Below are positions 9,925-21,900 of a stretch of 64,000 nucleotides of DNA, one piece after another. The notes beneath the pieces were generated by a model. The model made no database searches. It was not told the origin of the DNA and saw nothing but the letters and a program-made list of their open reading frames with translations. The DNA lies in assembly GCF_020982545.1 (NCBI RefSeq), contig NZ_JAJKLK010000024.1:124001-188000 (forward strand). Direction: 5' to 3'. This stretch comes from Streptomyces sp. MNU76 (lineage in GTDB: Bacteria; Actinomycetota; Actinomycetes; Streptomycetales; Streptomycetaceae). The translations under genes were made by a program, and so were the position numbers. The stretch's first letter is position 1; every line of letters starts with the position of its first letter.

Positions 9925-12900
9925 ATGACCCGAACGCCGTCGTCCTCGTCACCTTCTTCGTCAGCTTCCTCCGACGCGACCGTCGTGGAGGCGCTCAGGG
10001 ACGCCCTCAAGGAAACCGCCCGGCTGCGCCGCGAGAACCGGCAACTCCAGGCGGGTGTGGGGGAGCCGGTGGCGGTGGTGGGGATGGCGTGTCGGTTGCC
10101 GGGTGGGGTGGTGTCGCCTGCGGGGTTGTGGGAGTTGGTGGCTGAGGGTCGGGACGGTGTGTCGGGGTTTCCGGTGGACCGGGGTTGGGATGTGGAGGGG
10201 TTGTTCGATCCGGATCCGGATCGGCCGGGGACGTCGTATACGCGGCATGGCGGGTTTTTGCATGATGCGGCGGAGTTCGATGCGGAGTTCTTCGGGATCT
10301 CGCCGCGTGAGGCGTTGGCGATGGATCCGCAGCAGCGGTTGTTGCTGGAGTCGTCGTGGGAGGCGGTGGAGTCGGCGGGCATCGATCCGCACGCGTTGCG
10401 GGGCAGCCGCACCGGCGTCTTCGCCGGAATCATGTACCACGACTACGGACCCGCACTGCACGTACCCGCCGGAGGCGTGGACGGCCAGCGGCTGACCGGC
10501 GGTGCCGGCAGCGTTCTGTCGGGTCGGGTGGCGTTTTCGTTGGGGCTTGAGGGTCCTGCGGTGACGGTGGATACGGCGTGTTCGTCGTCGTTGGTGGCGG
10601 TGCATCTGGCGGTGTCGGCGTTGCGGGCGGGGAGTGTTCGCTGGCGTTGGCGGGTGGGGTGACGGTGATGTCGTCGCCGGGGACGTTTGTGGAGTTTTCG
10701 CGGCAGCGTGGGTTGTCGGTGGATGGGCGGTGTCGGTCGTTCGCGGCGTCGGCGGGTGGGACGGGGTGGGCGGAGGGGTGGGGCTGCTGGTGTTGAGCGG
10801 CTTTCGGATGCCCGTCGTCTTGGGCATCGGGTGTTGGCGGTGGTGCGGGGGAGTGCGGTCAATCAGGACGGTGCGAGTAATGGGTTGACGGCGCCGAGTG
10901 GGCGGGCGCAGGAGCGGGTGATCCGGGCGGCGTTGTCGGCGTCGGGTGTGGCTGCTGTTGATGTGGATGTGGTGGAGGCGCACGGGACTGGGACGCGGTT
11001 GGGTGATCCGATCGAGGCGCAGGCGTTGCTGGCGACGTATGGGCGGGAGCGGTCGGCTGGGCGGCCGTTGTGGTTGGGGTCGTTGAAGTCGAACATCGGG
11101 CATGCGCAGGCGGCTGCGGGTGTGGCTGGTGTGATCAAGATGGTGATGGCGCTTCAACAACGTGCGTTGCCGCGGACGTTGCATGTGGATGAGCCGACGC
11201 CGCTCGTGGACTGGGCCTCGGGTGGGGTCGAGTTGCTGACCGAGCAGCGGGAGTGGGAGGCGGTGGCGGGGCGTCCGCGCCGGGCGGGGTGTCCTCGTTC
11301 GGGATCAGTGGCACCAACGCCCACCTCGTCCTGGAGGAAGCGCCTCCCGCCCCGGAACCGGAAGCGACCCCGAGCCGGCGCCGGAGACCCACCCCGACAC
11401 CTCCCCGGTGCCGCTGGTGCTCTCCGGCCGTACCCCGGACGCGCTGCGCGACCAGGCACGTCGCCTGCTGCCCCTGCTGCGGGACACCGCCGGGCCCGCC
11501 GCCCGCGACCTCGCCCACTCCCTGCTGACGTCCCGCTCGCTGTTCGACCACCGTGCCGTGGTCGGCGGGGACCGGCGGGCATGGGAGGAAGGGCTCGCGG
11601 CACTGGCCGAGGGCACGCCCGGCGCGGATGTGGCGCACGGCGAGGCCTCCGCCACCGGGCCGGTCGTGTTCGTCTTCCCGGGGCAGGGTTCGCAGTGGGT
11701 CGGTATGGCGGGGGAGTTGCTGGCGGAGTCGGCGGTGTTCGCGGCTCGGATGGAGGAGTGCGAGCGGGCTCTGGCGCCGTTCGTGGACTGGTCGTTGCTG
11801 GACGCCGTGCGCTCGGGGCGGGAGTGGGACCGGGTCGATGTGGTCCAGCCCGCCCTCTTCGCGGTGATGGTGTCGCTCGCGGAGGTGTGGCGGTCGTTCG
11901 GTGTGGTGCCGGACGCGGTCGTGGGTCACAGCCAGGGTGAGATCGCCGCCGCCGTCGTGGCCGGCGCGCTGTCCCTGGAGGACGGGGCCAAGGTCGTGGC
12001 CCTGCGCAGCAAGGCGCTGGGTGTGCTGGCCGGACGCGGCGGCATGGTCTCCGTGGCCCTCGCGCACGACCGCCTGGCCGACCTGCTCGCCGACCGCCCC
12101 GGACTGTCGGTCGCCGCCGTCAACGCCCCCTCCGCCGGGGTGGTGTCCGGCGACCCCGACGCCCTGGCCGCGCTGCTCGCGGAGTGCGAGGCCCAGGGCG
12201 TACGGGCCCGGCGCATCGACGTCGACTACGCCTCGCACTCCGCCCACGTGGAGGAGATACGCGAGACGCTTCTGGAGGCCCTGACCGGACTGCGGCCGAC
12301 ACCCGCCCACGTGCCGTTGTACTCCACCGTCGAGGGCGGCTGGCTGGACACCGCTCGGATGGACGCCGACTACTGGTACCGCAACCTGCGGGCCACCGTC
12401 GGCTTCGCACCCGCCGTCCGCACCCTCGCCGAGTCCGGGTACACGGGTTTCATCGAGGTCAGCCCGCACCCCGTGCTCACCATGGGCATCGAGGAGACCG
12501 TCCACGAGACCGGCTGCGAGGCCGTCGTGCTCGGTTCGCTCCGGCGCGACGAGGGCGGGCTGCGGCGCCTGCACCACGCGCTCGGCGAAGCCTTCGTCCG
12601 AGGGCTCCCCGTCGACTGGAAGCCGGCCCTCGCCGGCACCGGTGCCCGCCTCGTGGACCTGCCCACCTATCCGTTCCAGCGCCGCCGCTACTGGCTGGAG
12701 ACCCCGCGGGCGTCGGACCCGGCCGCCCCGGCCGACGACGGACTGTGGCGGGAGATCGAGACCCAGGACTCCGCTGCCCTCGCCGACACCCTGGGGGTCG
12801 ACCCCGGGGCGGTGGACGAGGTGGTGCCCGCCCTGTCCGCGTGGCGCTCCGAACGGATACGAGGGCGGCGTGCCGACAGCTGGCGTCACCGTGTGGGGTG

Positions 12901-15900
12901 GCGTCCGCTGACGCTCGCGCCGAGGGCGTCGCTGTCCGGGCGGTGGCTCGTCGTGCTTCCGGCGGCCGACAGCGGTGCCGATGTCCTGGCCGCGCTGACG
13001 GCGGCCGGGGCCGCACCGGTCCCCGTCGTCGTCTCCGGCCCCGACCAGGACCGGGAATCCCTGGCGACCTCCCTGCGTGCCGCGTCGGGCGCGGAGCCCG
13101 TGGCCGGCGTGTTCTCGTTGCTGGCCGAGGAGACGCGCCCGCACCCCGCCCAGCCCGACGTGCCCGCTGGGCTGTCCCTGACCCTCGCCCTCGTCCAGGC
13201 GCTCGGCGACACCGGGACGGACGCCCCGCTGTGGTGCGCGACCCGGGCCCTGGCGGCCGTGGGCGGCGGCGAGCGGCCGGGAGCGAGTGCGCAGGCCGCG
13301 GTCGCCGGACTGGGCCGGACGGTCGCGCTGGAACGGCCCGGCCACTGGGGCGGCCTCGTCGACCTGCCCGCGGCGCTGGACGAGCGGGCCGCGGACCGGC
13401 TGGGCGCGGTCCTCGCCACCGTCACCGACGAGGACCAGGTCGCCGTGCGCTCCTCCGGCGTGTACGGCCGCCGCCTGCTCCCGGTCGGTCCCGGCCGTCC
13501 GGCCGAGGCCCGCCACAGCCCGAGCGGCACCGTACTCATCACCGGCGGCACAGGAGGGATCGGGGCCCAGGTCGCCCGCGAACTCGCCGAGCGGGGAGCC
13601 GCCCACCTGCTGCTGCTCAGCCGCCGCGGACCCGACGCCCCCGGCGTGGACGCACTGCGCGACGAACTCACCGCGCTCGGCGCGCGGGTGACCGTCGCCG
13701 CCTGTGACGTCGCCGACCGCGCGCAGCTGACGGCGGTCGTCGCCGCGATCCCCGAGGAGGAGCCGCTCACCACGGTCGTGCACGCCGCCGGGGTCCTCGA
13801 CGACGGCACCCTCGACGCCCTCGACCCGGCCCGCCTCGCCACCCTGATGCGCGTCAAGGTCACCGCCGCGCGCGCCCTGCACGAGGTCACCGACGGCATC
13901 GGTCTCGCCGACTTCGTCGTGTTCTCCTCCTTCATGGGCGTCCTCGGCAGCGCCGGCCAGGGAAACTACGCCGCCGCCAACGCCGCGCTCGACGCCCTGG
14001 TCGCCGAACGCCGCGCCGCCGGACTGCCCGGCACGTCCGTCGCCTGGGGCGCCTGGGCCGGCGGCGGCATGGTCGACGACCGGATCGCCGACCGCCTCCG
14101 CCGCCTCGGCATCACCCCCATGGAACCCCGGGCGGCCGTCCGGGCCATGACCGCCGCCCTCGCGGACCACGACGAACTCTGCGTCGTCGCCGACGTGGAC
14201 TGGCAGCGCTTCCGCGAGGCCGTCGGGCTGCGCGCCACGGCACTGCTGAGCAGCCTGCCCGGAGCCGTCGGCGCGCGGACCCCGGCACCGGCCGGACCCG
14301 CCGAGCAGGACGGGCAGGTGCGCGGGGAGCTCGCCGCGCTCCCCGCCGCCGAGCGGTCCCGTCACATCACCGACCTCGTGCGCACGCACGCCGCGACGGT
14401 GCTGCGCCACGGCGCGGCCACCGACATCGCCCCCGGCCGGGCCTTCGCCGAACTCGGCTTCGACTCCCTCACCGCCGTGGAACTGCGCAACCGGCTCGGC
14501 ACGGCCACCGGACTGCGGCTGCCCACCACCCTGCTCTTCGACCACCCCACACCCCAGGCACTTGCCGCCCATCTCCTCGCCGAACTCGCCCCGTCGGACC
14601 CCCCGGCCGAGGAGGCCGGCGCGGCTCTCCCCGGAACAACGGCCGCCGTCGACGGCGACCCGATCGCCATCATCGGCATCGGCTGCCGCTTCCCCGGCGC
14701 CGTCCACGGCCCGGACGCCTTCTGGCAGCTGCTCAGCGAGGGACGGGACGTCATCGCCGACTGGCCGGCGGACCGCGGCTGGGACACCGACCGGCTCTAC
14801 GACCCCGACCCGGACCGCCCCGGCACCACCTACAGCCGGCGCGGCGGGTTCCTCCACGACGCCGGAGGCTTCGACGCCGCCTTCTTCGGGATCTCGCCCC
14901 GCGAGGCCCTGGCCATGGACCCGCAGCAGAGGCTGCTCCTGGAGACCTGCTGGGAGACCGTCGAACACGCCGGTATCGACCCGACCGCCCTGCGCGGCCG
15001 CCCGGTCGGCGTGTTCGTCGGCACCAACGGCCAGGACTACCCCGGCGTCCTCGACGGCGCGCCCGGCGTCTCCGAGGGCCACGTCATGACGGGCAACACC
15101 GCCAGTGTGATGTCGGGCCGGATCTCGTACGAACTGGGCCTCGACGGGCCCGCGCTGACCGTGGACACCGCATGCTCCTCCTCGCTGGTGACCCTGCACC
15201 TGGCGGCCCAGGCCCTGCGCCGGGGCGAGTGCGCGCAGGCCCTCGCCGGCGGTGTCACCCTCATGACCACGCCCAAGCTGTTCGTCGAGTTCAGCCGCCA
15301 GCGCGGACTGGCCCCGGACGGCCGCTGCAAGGCGTTCGCGGCCGGCGCCGACGGCACGGGCTGGGCCGAGGGTGTCGGCATGCTCCTCCTGGAACGCCTC
15401 TCGGACGCCCGCCGCGCAGGCCACCGGGTGCTCGCGGTACTCGGCGGCACCGCCGTCAACCAGGACGGTGCCAGCAACGGCCTGACCGCGCCCAGCGGGC
15501 CCGCGCAGCAGCGCGTCATCCGGGCCGCGCTCGCCGACGCCCGGCTCACGGCCGCGGAGATCGACGCTGTGGAGGCGCACGGCACCGGCACCCGGCTCGG
15601 CGACCCCATCGAGGCCCAGGCCCTCCAGGCCGTGTACGGGGCCGGACGGACCGCCGACGAGCCGCTGTGGCTGGGCTCGGTCAAGTCCAACATAGGCCAC
15701 ACCCAGGCCGCCGCCGGTGTCGCGGGCGTCATCAAGATGGTGCTCGCCATCGGCCACGGCGAACTGCCCCGGACCCTGCACGCCGACGAACCCAGCACCC
15801 ACATCGACTGGGACACGGCGGGCCTACGGCTCCTCGGCGAGCCCACGCCGTGGCCCCGGACCGGCCGCCCGCGCCGCGCCGGCGTCTCCTCGTTCGGCAT

Positions 15901-18900
15901 CAGCGGAACCAACGCCCACGTGATCGTGGAACAGGCACCCGACGCGGGCGAGGCGGGTGGCACGGGCGAGGAGGACGGCACGGCCGGAGAGACCGCGACC
16001 GGCGGCGCGGGGGAGACGCGACCGTCCACGGCCCGGACGCTGCCGCTGCTCCTGTCCGCCCGGACGCCCGCCGCGCTGCGCGCCAGGCGGCCCGACTGCT
16101 CGCCCACCTCGACACGAGCCCCGGCACGCCGCTGCCCGACGTGGCCCTGGCGCTCGTACGCGGACGGGCAGCGCTGGAGCACCGGGCCGCCGTGCCCGGG
16201 GGCGACGAGACGGCCGCACGTCGCGCGCTGGGGGCCCTGGCCGCCGGGACATCCGACCCGGATCTGGTCACCGGCCTGGCGGCACCCGGGCGTACCGCGC
16301 TGCTCTTCCCCGGTCAGGGAAGCCAGCGGGCCGCCGCCGGAGCCGCGCTGTACCGAGACGAGCCGGTGTTCGCCGACGCGCTGGACGACGTGCTCGCCCA
16401 CTTCGCCCCCCACCTCGACCTGCCGCTGCGCGACATCCTGTTCGCCGCCGAGGGCGACGAGCGGGCCCCGCTGCTGCACCGCACCCGGTACACCCAGCCC
16501 GCGCTGTTCGCGCTCGAGGTGGCGCTGTTCCGCCTGCTGGACCACTGGGGAGTCGTCCCGGACCTGCTCATCGGCCACTCGGTCGGCGAGCTCGCCGCCG
16601 CGCACGTCGCCGGGGTGCTGGACCTCCCCGACGCCTGCGCCCTGGTCGCCGCCCGCGGCCGTCTGATGGACGAACTGTCCGGCGGCGGCGCCATGGTGGC
16701 GGTCGAGGTCGGCGAGAACGACGTGCTCCGTGTGCTCGGCGGACTCGGCCTCCTCGGAGGGGCCGCCGACGGCCCGGTCGGCATCGCGGCCGTCAACGGA
16801 CCGGCGGCCACCGTCATCAGCGGTGACGAGGACGCCGTCCTGGGCGCGGCCGAGGAGTTCCGCCGCCAGGGCCGCCGGACCCGGCGGCTCACCGTGAGCC
16901 ACGCGTTCCACTCCGCCCGGATGGACGGCATGCTCGACGCCTTCCGCGAGGTGGCCGAGAGCCTGACGTACGCCGAGCCCCGCATCCCCGTGATCTCCAA
17001 CCTCACCGGTGAGCCCGCCTCCGCCGCCGAGTTGTGCTCCCCGGAGTACTGGGTGCGGCACGTGCGCGGCGCGGTGCGGTTCATGGACGGCGTACGGCGT
17101 CTGGTGGCCGAGGGCGCGACGACGTTCCTGGAGGCCGGGCCGGGGGGAGTGCTCTCCGCCCTGGTGCCGGCCTGTCTGCCGGAGGACGAGCCCGGTGTGG
17201 CGGCGGTTCCGCTGCTGCCCAAGGGACAGCCGGAGGGTGCCTCGGTCGTCGCGGCCCTCGCCCGCCTGCACGTCCGTGCGGTCGCCGTCGACTGGACCGC
17301 GGGGCACGAGGACACCGCCGCCCCGCATGTCGACCTGCCCACCTACCCGTTCCAGCACGAGCGGTTCTGGCCGCGCCCGGCCGCGGGGAAGGACGCGGAC
17401 CGCGCCACCACGGACTCGGACCCCTTCTGGGACCTGGTCGGCACGGCCGACACACCGTCGGTCGCCTCGCTGCTGGGACTCGACGAGCGGGCGCCGCTCG
17501 GTGACGTACTGCCCGCGCTGTCCGCCTGGCGCGCGCGCCGGGACCAGGAGGCGGCCGCCGCCCGGCACCACTACCGCGTCGCATGGCAGCCGCTGGCCCT
17601 GCCCGCCCGCGTCCGGTTGTCCGGCTCGTGGCTCCTCGCGGTGCCGGACGACCCGGCGGTCACGGAGACGGCCGCCGCCGTGGAACGAGCCCTCGTGGAG
17701 CACGGCGCCGAGACGACCGTCGTCCGGATCGCCGTCGGCGCCGGCCGCGCGGAACTGGCCGAACGGCTCCCCGCCGGGGCCACCGGTGTGCTCTCCCTGC
17801 TGGCCCTGACCGACCTTCCGCACCCGGACCACGCGCCGCTCGGCGCGGGGCTCGCCCTCACCCTGACCCTGCTCCAGGCCCTCGGCGACACCGGCGGCCG
17901 CGCCCGGCTGTGGTGCGTCACGTCCGGCGCGGTCGGGGCGGGCCAGGACACGCCGCCGCCGTCGCCCGCCCAGGCCCGGGTGTGGGGACTCGGCAGGGTC
18001 GCCGCCCTGGAACACCCCGACCGCTGGGGCGGCCTGGTCGACCTCCCCGAACGGCTCGACCCCGCCGCCCTGCGCGGGCTGTGCGCGTGCCTGGGGGGCG
18101 TGGGCGGCGCCGACGCCGGTCACGGCGACGGTACGACGGACGGGCTCGCCGGTGAGGACCAGATCGCGGTCCGCCCGTCCGGCCTGCTCGGCCGGCGGCT
18201 GGTAGGCGCTCCGGAGGGTCTCCCGGCCGCCGGCGGCCGGGTCATCCCCGACGACGATGCCGCCGCCACCGGCGACGATGTCACCCCCGACCGCCAGGTC
18301 ACCCCCGGCGCCGTACCAGCCTCCACCGGCTGGCGCCCCCAGGGAACCGTTCTCGTCACCGGCGGCACCGGCGGTATCGGCCGACACATCGCCCGCTGGC
18401 TGGCCCGGGAAGGTGCCGAGCACCTCGTGCTGGCCGGCCGGCGGGGAACGGCCGCCCCCGGCGCGGCGGCCCTCGTCGCCGAGCTGGAGCAGACGGGAGC
18501 CCGGGTCACCGTGGCTGCCTGCGACCTCGCCGACCGGGACGCGACGGCCGCGCTCGTCGAGCGGCTCCGGGCGGCCGGCGACACACCGCGCGCGGTCTTC
18601 CACGCCGCGGGCACCGTCTCCGACACTCCCACCGAGCAGTGCACCCCCGCACAACTCGACGCCGAACTGGCGGCCAAGGCCGACGGAGCCGACCACCTCG
18701 ACGCACTCCTCGCCGACGAACCGCTCGACGCCTTCGTCCTGTTCTCCTCCATCGCGGGCACCTGGGGCAGCGGCGGCCAGGCCGCGTACGCCGCCGCCAA
18801 CGCGCACCTGGACGCCCTCGCCGCCCGGCGCAGGGCCCACGGGCGCACCGCGCTCTCCGTCGCGTGGGGCCCCTGGGAGGGCACCGGCATGGCCGAGGGC

Positions 18901-21900
18901 GACGCCGGCGCCGGACTGCGCCGGCACGGCCTCGCCGGCCTGCGGCCCGAAACGGCGCTGACCGCACTCCGCCAGGCGCTGGACAACGGGCGCACCGAGG
19001 TCGTCGTCGCCGATGTGGACTGGCGGCGGTTCGTCCCCGTCTTCACCTCCGGACGCCCCAGCAGGCTCCTGGGCGCGCTGCCCGAGACCGCCGGGGCGGC
19101 CGGGGCCGCCGAACCCTTCGAGGGCGGGCCCGCGGCCGGCACCGCCGTACCCGAGGACCACGCCGCCCGGTGGCGCGACCGGCTGACGGCCCTCCCCGAC
19201 GCGGAGGGCGACCGGCTCCTCGTCGAACTGATCACCACCGAGGCGGCGGCGATCCTCGGCCACGAGTCGGCCCAGCGGGTCGACCCCGAACGCCCGCTGC
19301 GCGACATCGGCTTCGACTCCATCACGGCCGTCGAACTGCGCAACCGGCTCGTCGCCGCCACCGGCTTCCGCCTGCCGGTCACCGGCCTCTTCGACCACCC
19401 CACGGCGACCGGCCTCGCCCGGCACATCCGTGAGGGCCTCACGGGCGCCGCACGGCCCCCCGCCGTCCCGGACACCACCGCACCCCGGCCCCGCACGCCA
19501 CCGATCCCGCCGACGACCCGCTCGCCGTGGTCGCGATGGCCTGCCGCTTCCCCGCGGGCGTGCGTGCCCCGGAGGACCTGTGGCGGCTGGTGGCCGACGA
19601 GGTGGACGCCATCGGCGCCTTCCCCACCGACCGGGGCTGGGACCTGGACTCCCTGTACGACCCCGACCCGGACCGGCCGGGCACCTTCTACAGCTCCGGC
19701 GGCGGATTCCTCGACGGGGCGGGCGACTTCGACGCCGGCTTCTTCGGGATCTCGCCCCGCGAGGCGCTGGCCATGGACCCGCAGCAGCGGCTCCTCCTGG
19801 AGACCTCCTGGGAGGTGCTCGAACGCGCCGGGATCGACCCGCTGTCGGTCCGCGGCAGCCGCGGCGGCGTCTTCGTCGGCGTGGCCTCCCAGGGCTACGG
19901 CACCGGGCCGGGCACGTCGTCCGACGGCGTCGAAGGGCATCTGCTGAGCGGCAACGTCACCAGCGTGGCGTCCGGCCGGATCGCGTACACGCTCGGCATC
20001 GAGGGCCCGGCCGTCACCCTCGACACGGCCTGCTCCTCCTCACTGGTCGCCCTGCACCTCGCCGGTCAGGCGCTGCGCGCCGGTGACTGCTCCTTCGCGC
20101 TCGTCGGCGGCGCCGCCGTGATGGCGGCCCCGGACGTGTTCGTGGAGTTCAGCAAGCAGGGCGGTCTCTCGCCCGACGGCCACTGCCGCTCGTTCGCCGA
20201 CGGCGCCGACGGCACCGGCTGGGGCGAGGGCGCCGGCATGATCCTGGTCGAGCGGCTGTCCGACGCCCGGCGCCTCGGCCACCCCGTGCTCGCCCTGGTC
20301 CGCGGTACGGCGGTCAACCAGGACGGCGCCAGCAACGGCCTCACCGCCCCGAGCGGCCTCGCCCAGCAGCGAGTGATCCGCGAGGCGCTCGCCCACGCCC
20401 GTCTCACCACGGCTGACGTCGACATGGTCGAGGCGCACGGCACCGGCACCGTCCTCGGCGACCCCGTCGAGGCACAGGCACTGCTGGCCACCTACGGCCA
20501 GGGCCGCCCGGCGGACCGGCCGCTCTGGCTGGGGTCGCTGAAGTCCAACCTCGGCCACACCCAGGCCGCGGCGGGCGTCGCGGGACTGATGAAGACCGTC
20601 CTGGCCATGGGGCACGCGACGCTGCCCAGGACCCTGCACGCCGACGACCCCACCTCCCGGGTCGACTGGTCCGGCGGAGCCGTCCGGCTCCTCGACCGGG
20701 CCCGCCCCTGGACGGCCCCGGCCGCCCCGGCGCGCCGGAGTCTCGGCGTTCGGCATGAGCGGCACCAACGCCCATGTGGTCCTGGAGGAGGCGCCCCCGG
20801 AGCCGGCCGTCCCGGAGCCGCCGACCGACGCTCAGGACACCGGCGCCCGGCCCGACGACCACGCGTCGCCCGCGCTGCCCTGGCTCCTCTCCGCCCGCTC
20901 GCAGCCGGCCCTGCGCGAACAGGCCGCGCGGCTGCACGCCCACCTCACCGACCGACCCGAACTGCGGCCGGCCGACGTCGCCCACGCGTTGGCGACCACC
21001 AGGTCCGCCCTCCCGCACCGGGCCGTCGTCGTCGGCACCGGCCGCCGTGAACTGTTGGACGCGCTGGCCGCCCTCGCGGACCGGTCGGCCGCGTCCGGAG
21101 CCGTCGAGGGACAGGCCCGCGGCGGCGGCCGTACCGTCTTCGTCTTTCCCGGTCAGGGTTCGCAGTGGGCGGGGATGGGGTCGGGTCTGCTGGATGCGGC
21201 TCCGGTCTTCGCGGAGCGCGTGGCGCAGTGCGAGCGGGCGCTGTCGCCGTACGTGGACTGGTCGTTGACCGATGTGCTGCGCGGCGAGCCGGGTGCACCG
21301 TCGCTGGACCGGGTGGATGTGGTTCAGCCCGCGTTGTGGGCGGTGATGGTGTCGTTGGCCGCGCTGTGGCGGTCCTGCGGTGTCGAGCCGTCGGCGGTGG
21401 TCGGGCACAGCCAGGGGGAGATCGCGGCCGCCGTGGTGGCGGGGGCGTTGTCCCTGGACGACGGGGCCAAGGTCGTCGCCCTGCGCAGCCGGGCCCTCGT
21501 GGCGCTGGCCGGGGCCGGCGGCATGGTCTCCATCGCCGTCTCCGAGGACCGGGCCCGCGCCCTCCTGGCCCCCCACGGCGACCGTGCCTGCGTGGCCGCC
21601 GTGAACGGCCCCGACGCGGTGGTGGTGGCCGGCCGGCCGGACGCGCTCACGGACCTCCTCGCGGCCTGCGAGAGGGACGGCGTACGGGCCCGGCGCATCC
21701 CCGTCGACTACGCGGCCCACTCGGACCAGGTGGCCCGGGTCCGCGACGACCTGATCGACGCGCTGGCCGACGTGACGCCCCGCACGGGCGGGACACCGCT
21801 GTACTCCACGGTCACCGGCGAACCCCTCGACGGATCGCTGCTGACGGCGGACTACTGGTACCGGAACCTGCGTGAACCCGTCGAGTTCGCGCGGGCCACC

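Noticed and set aside
4401..11382. The frameshifted KS1/KS2 region as true pseudogenes
   Set aside because: All catalytic residues survive, breaks sit at homopolymer runs, and downstream domains show no decay. Sequencing or assembly error explains it better.
11135..15802. Very long minus-strand open frame (1555 codons), and similar ones at 33179-39106, 39972-44921, 23181-28355 and 27454-32442
   Set aside because: Antisense shadows produced by GC-rich third positions. The opposite strand codes for intact PKS domains and the minus translations show only low-complexity residues.
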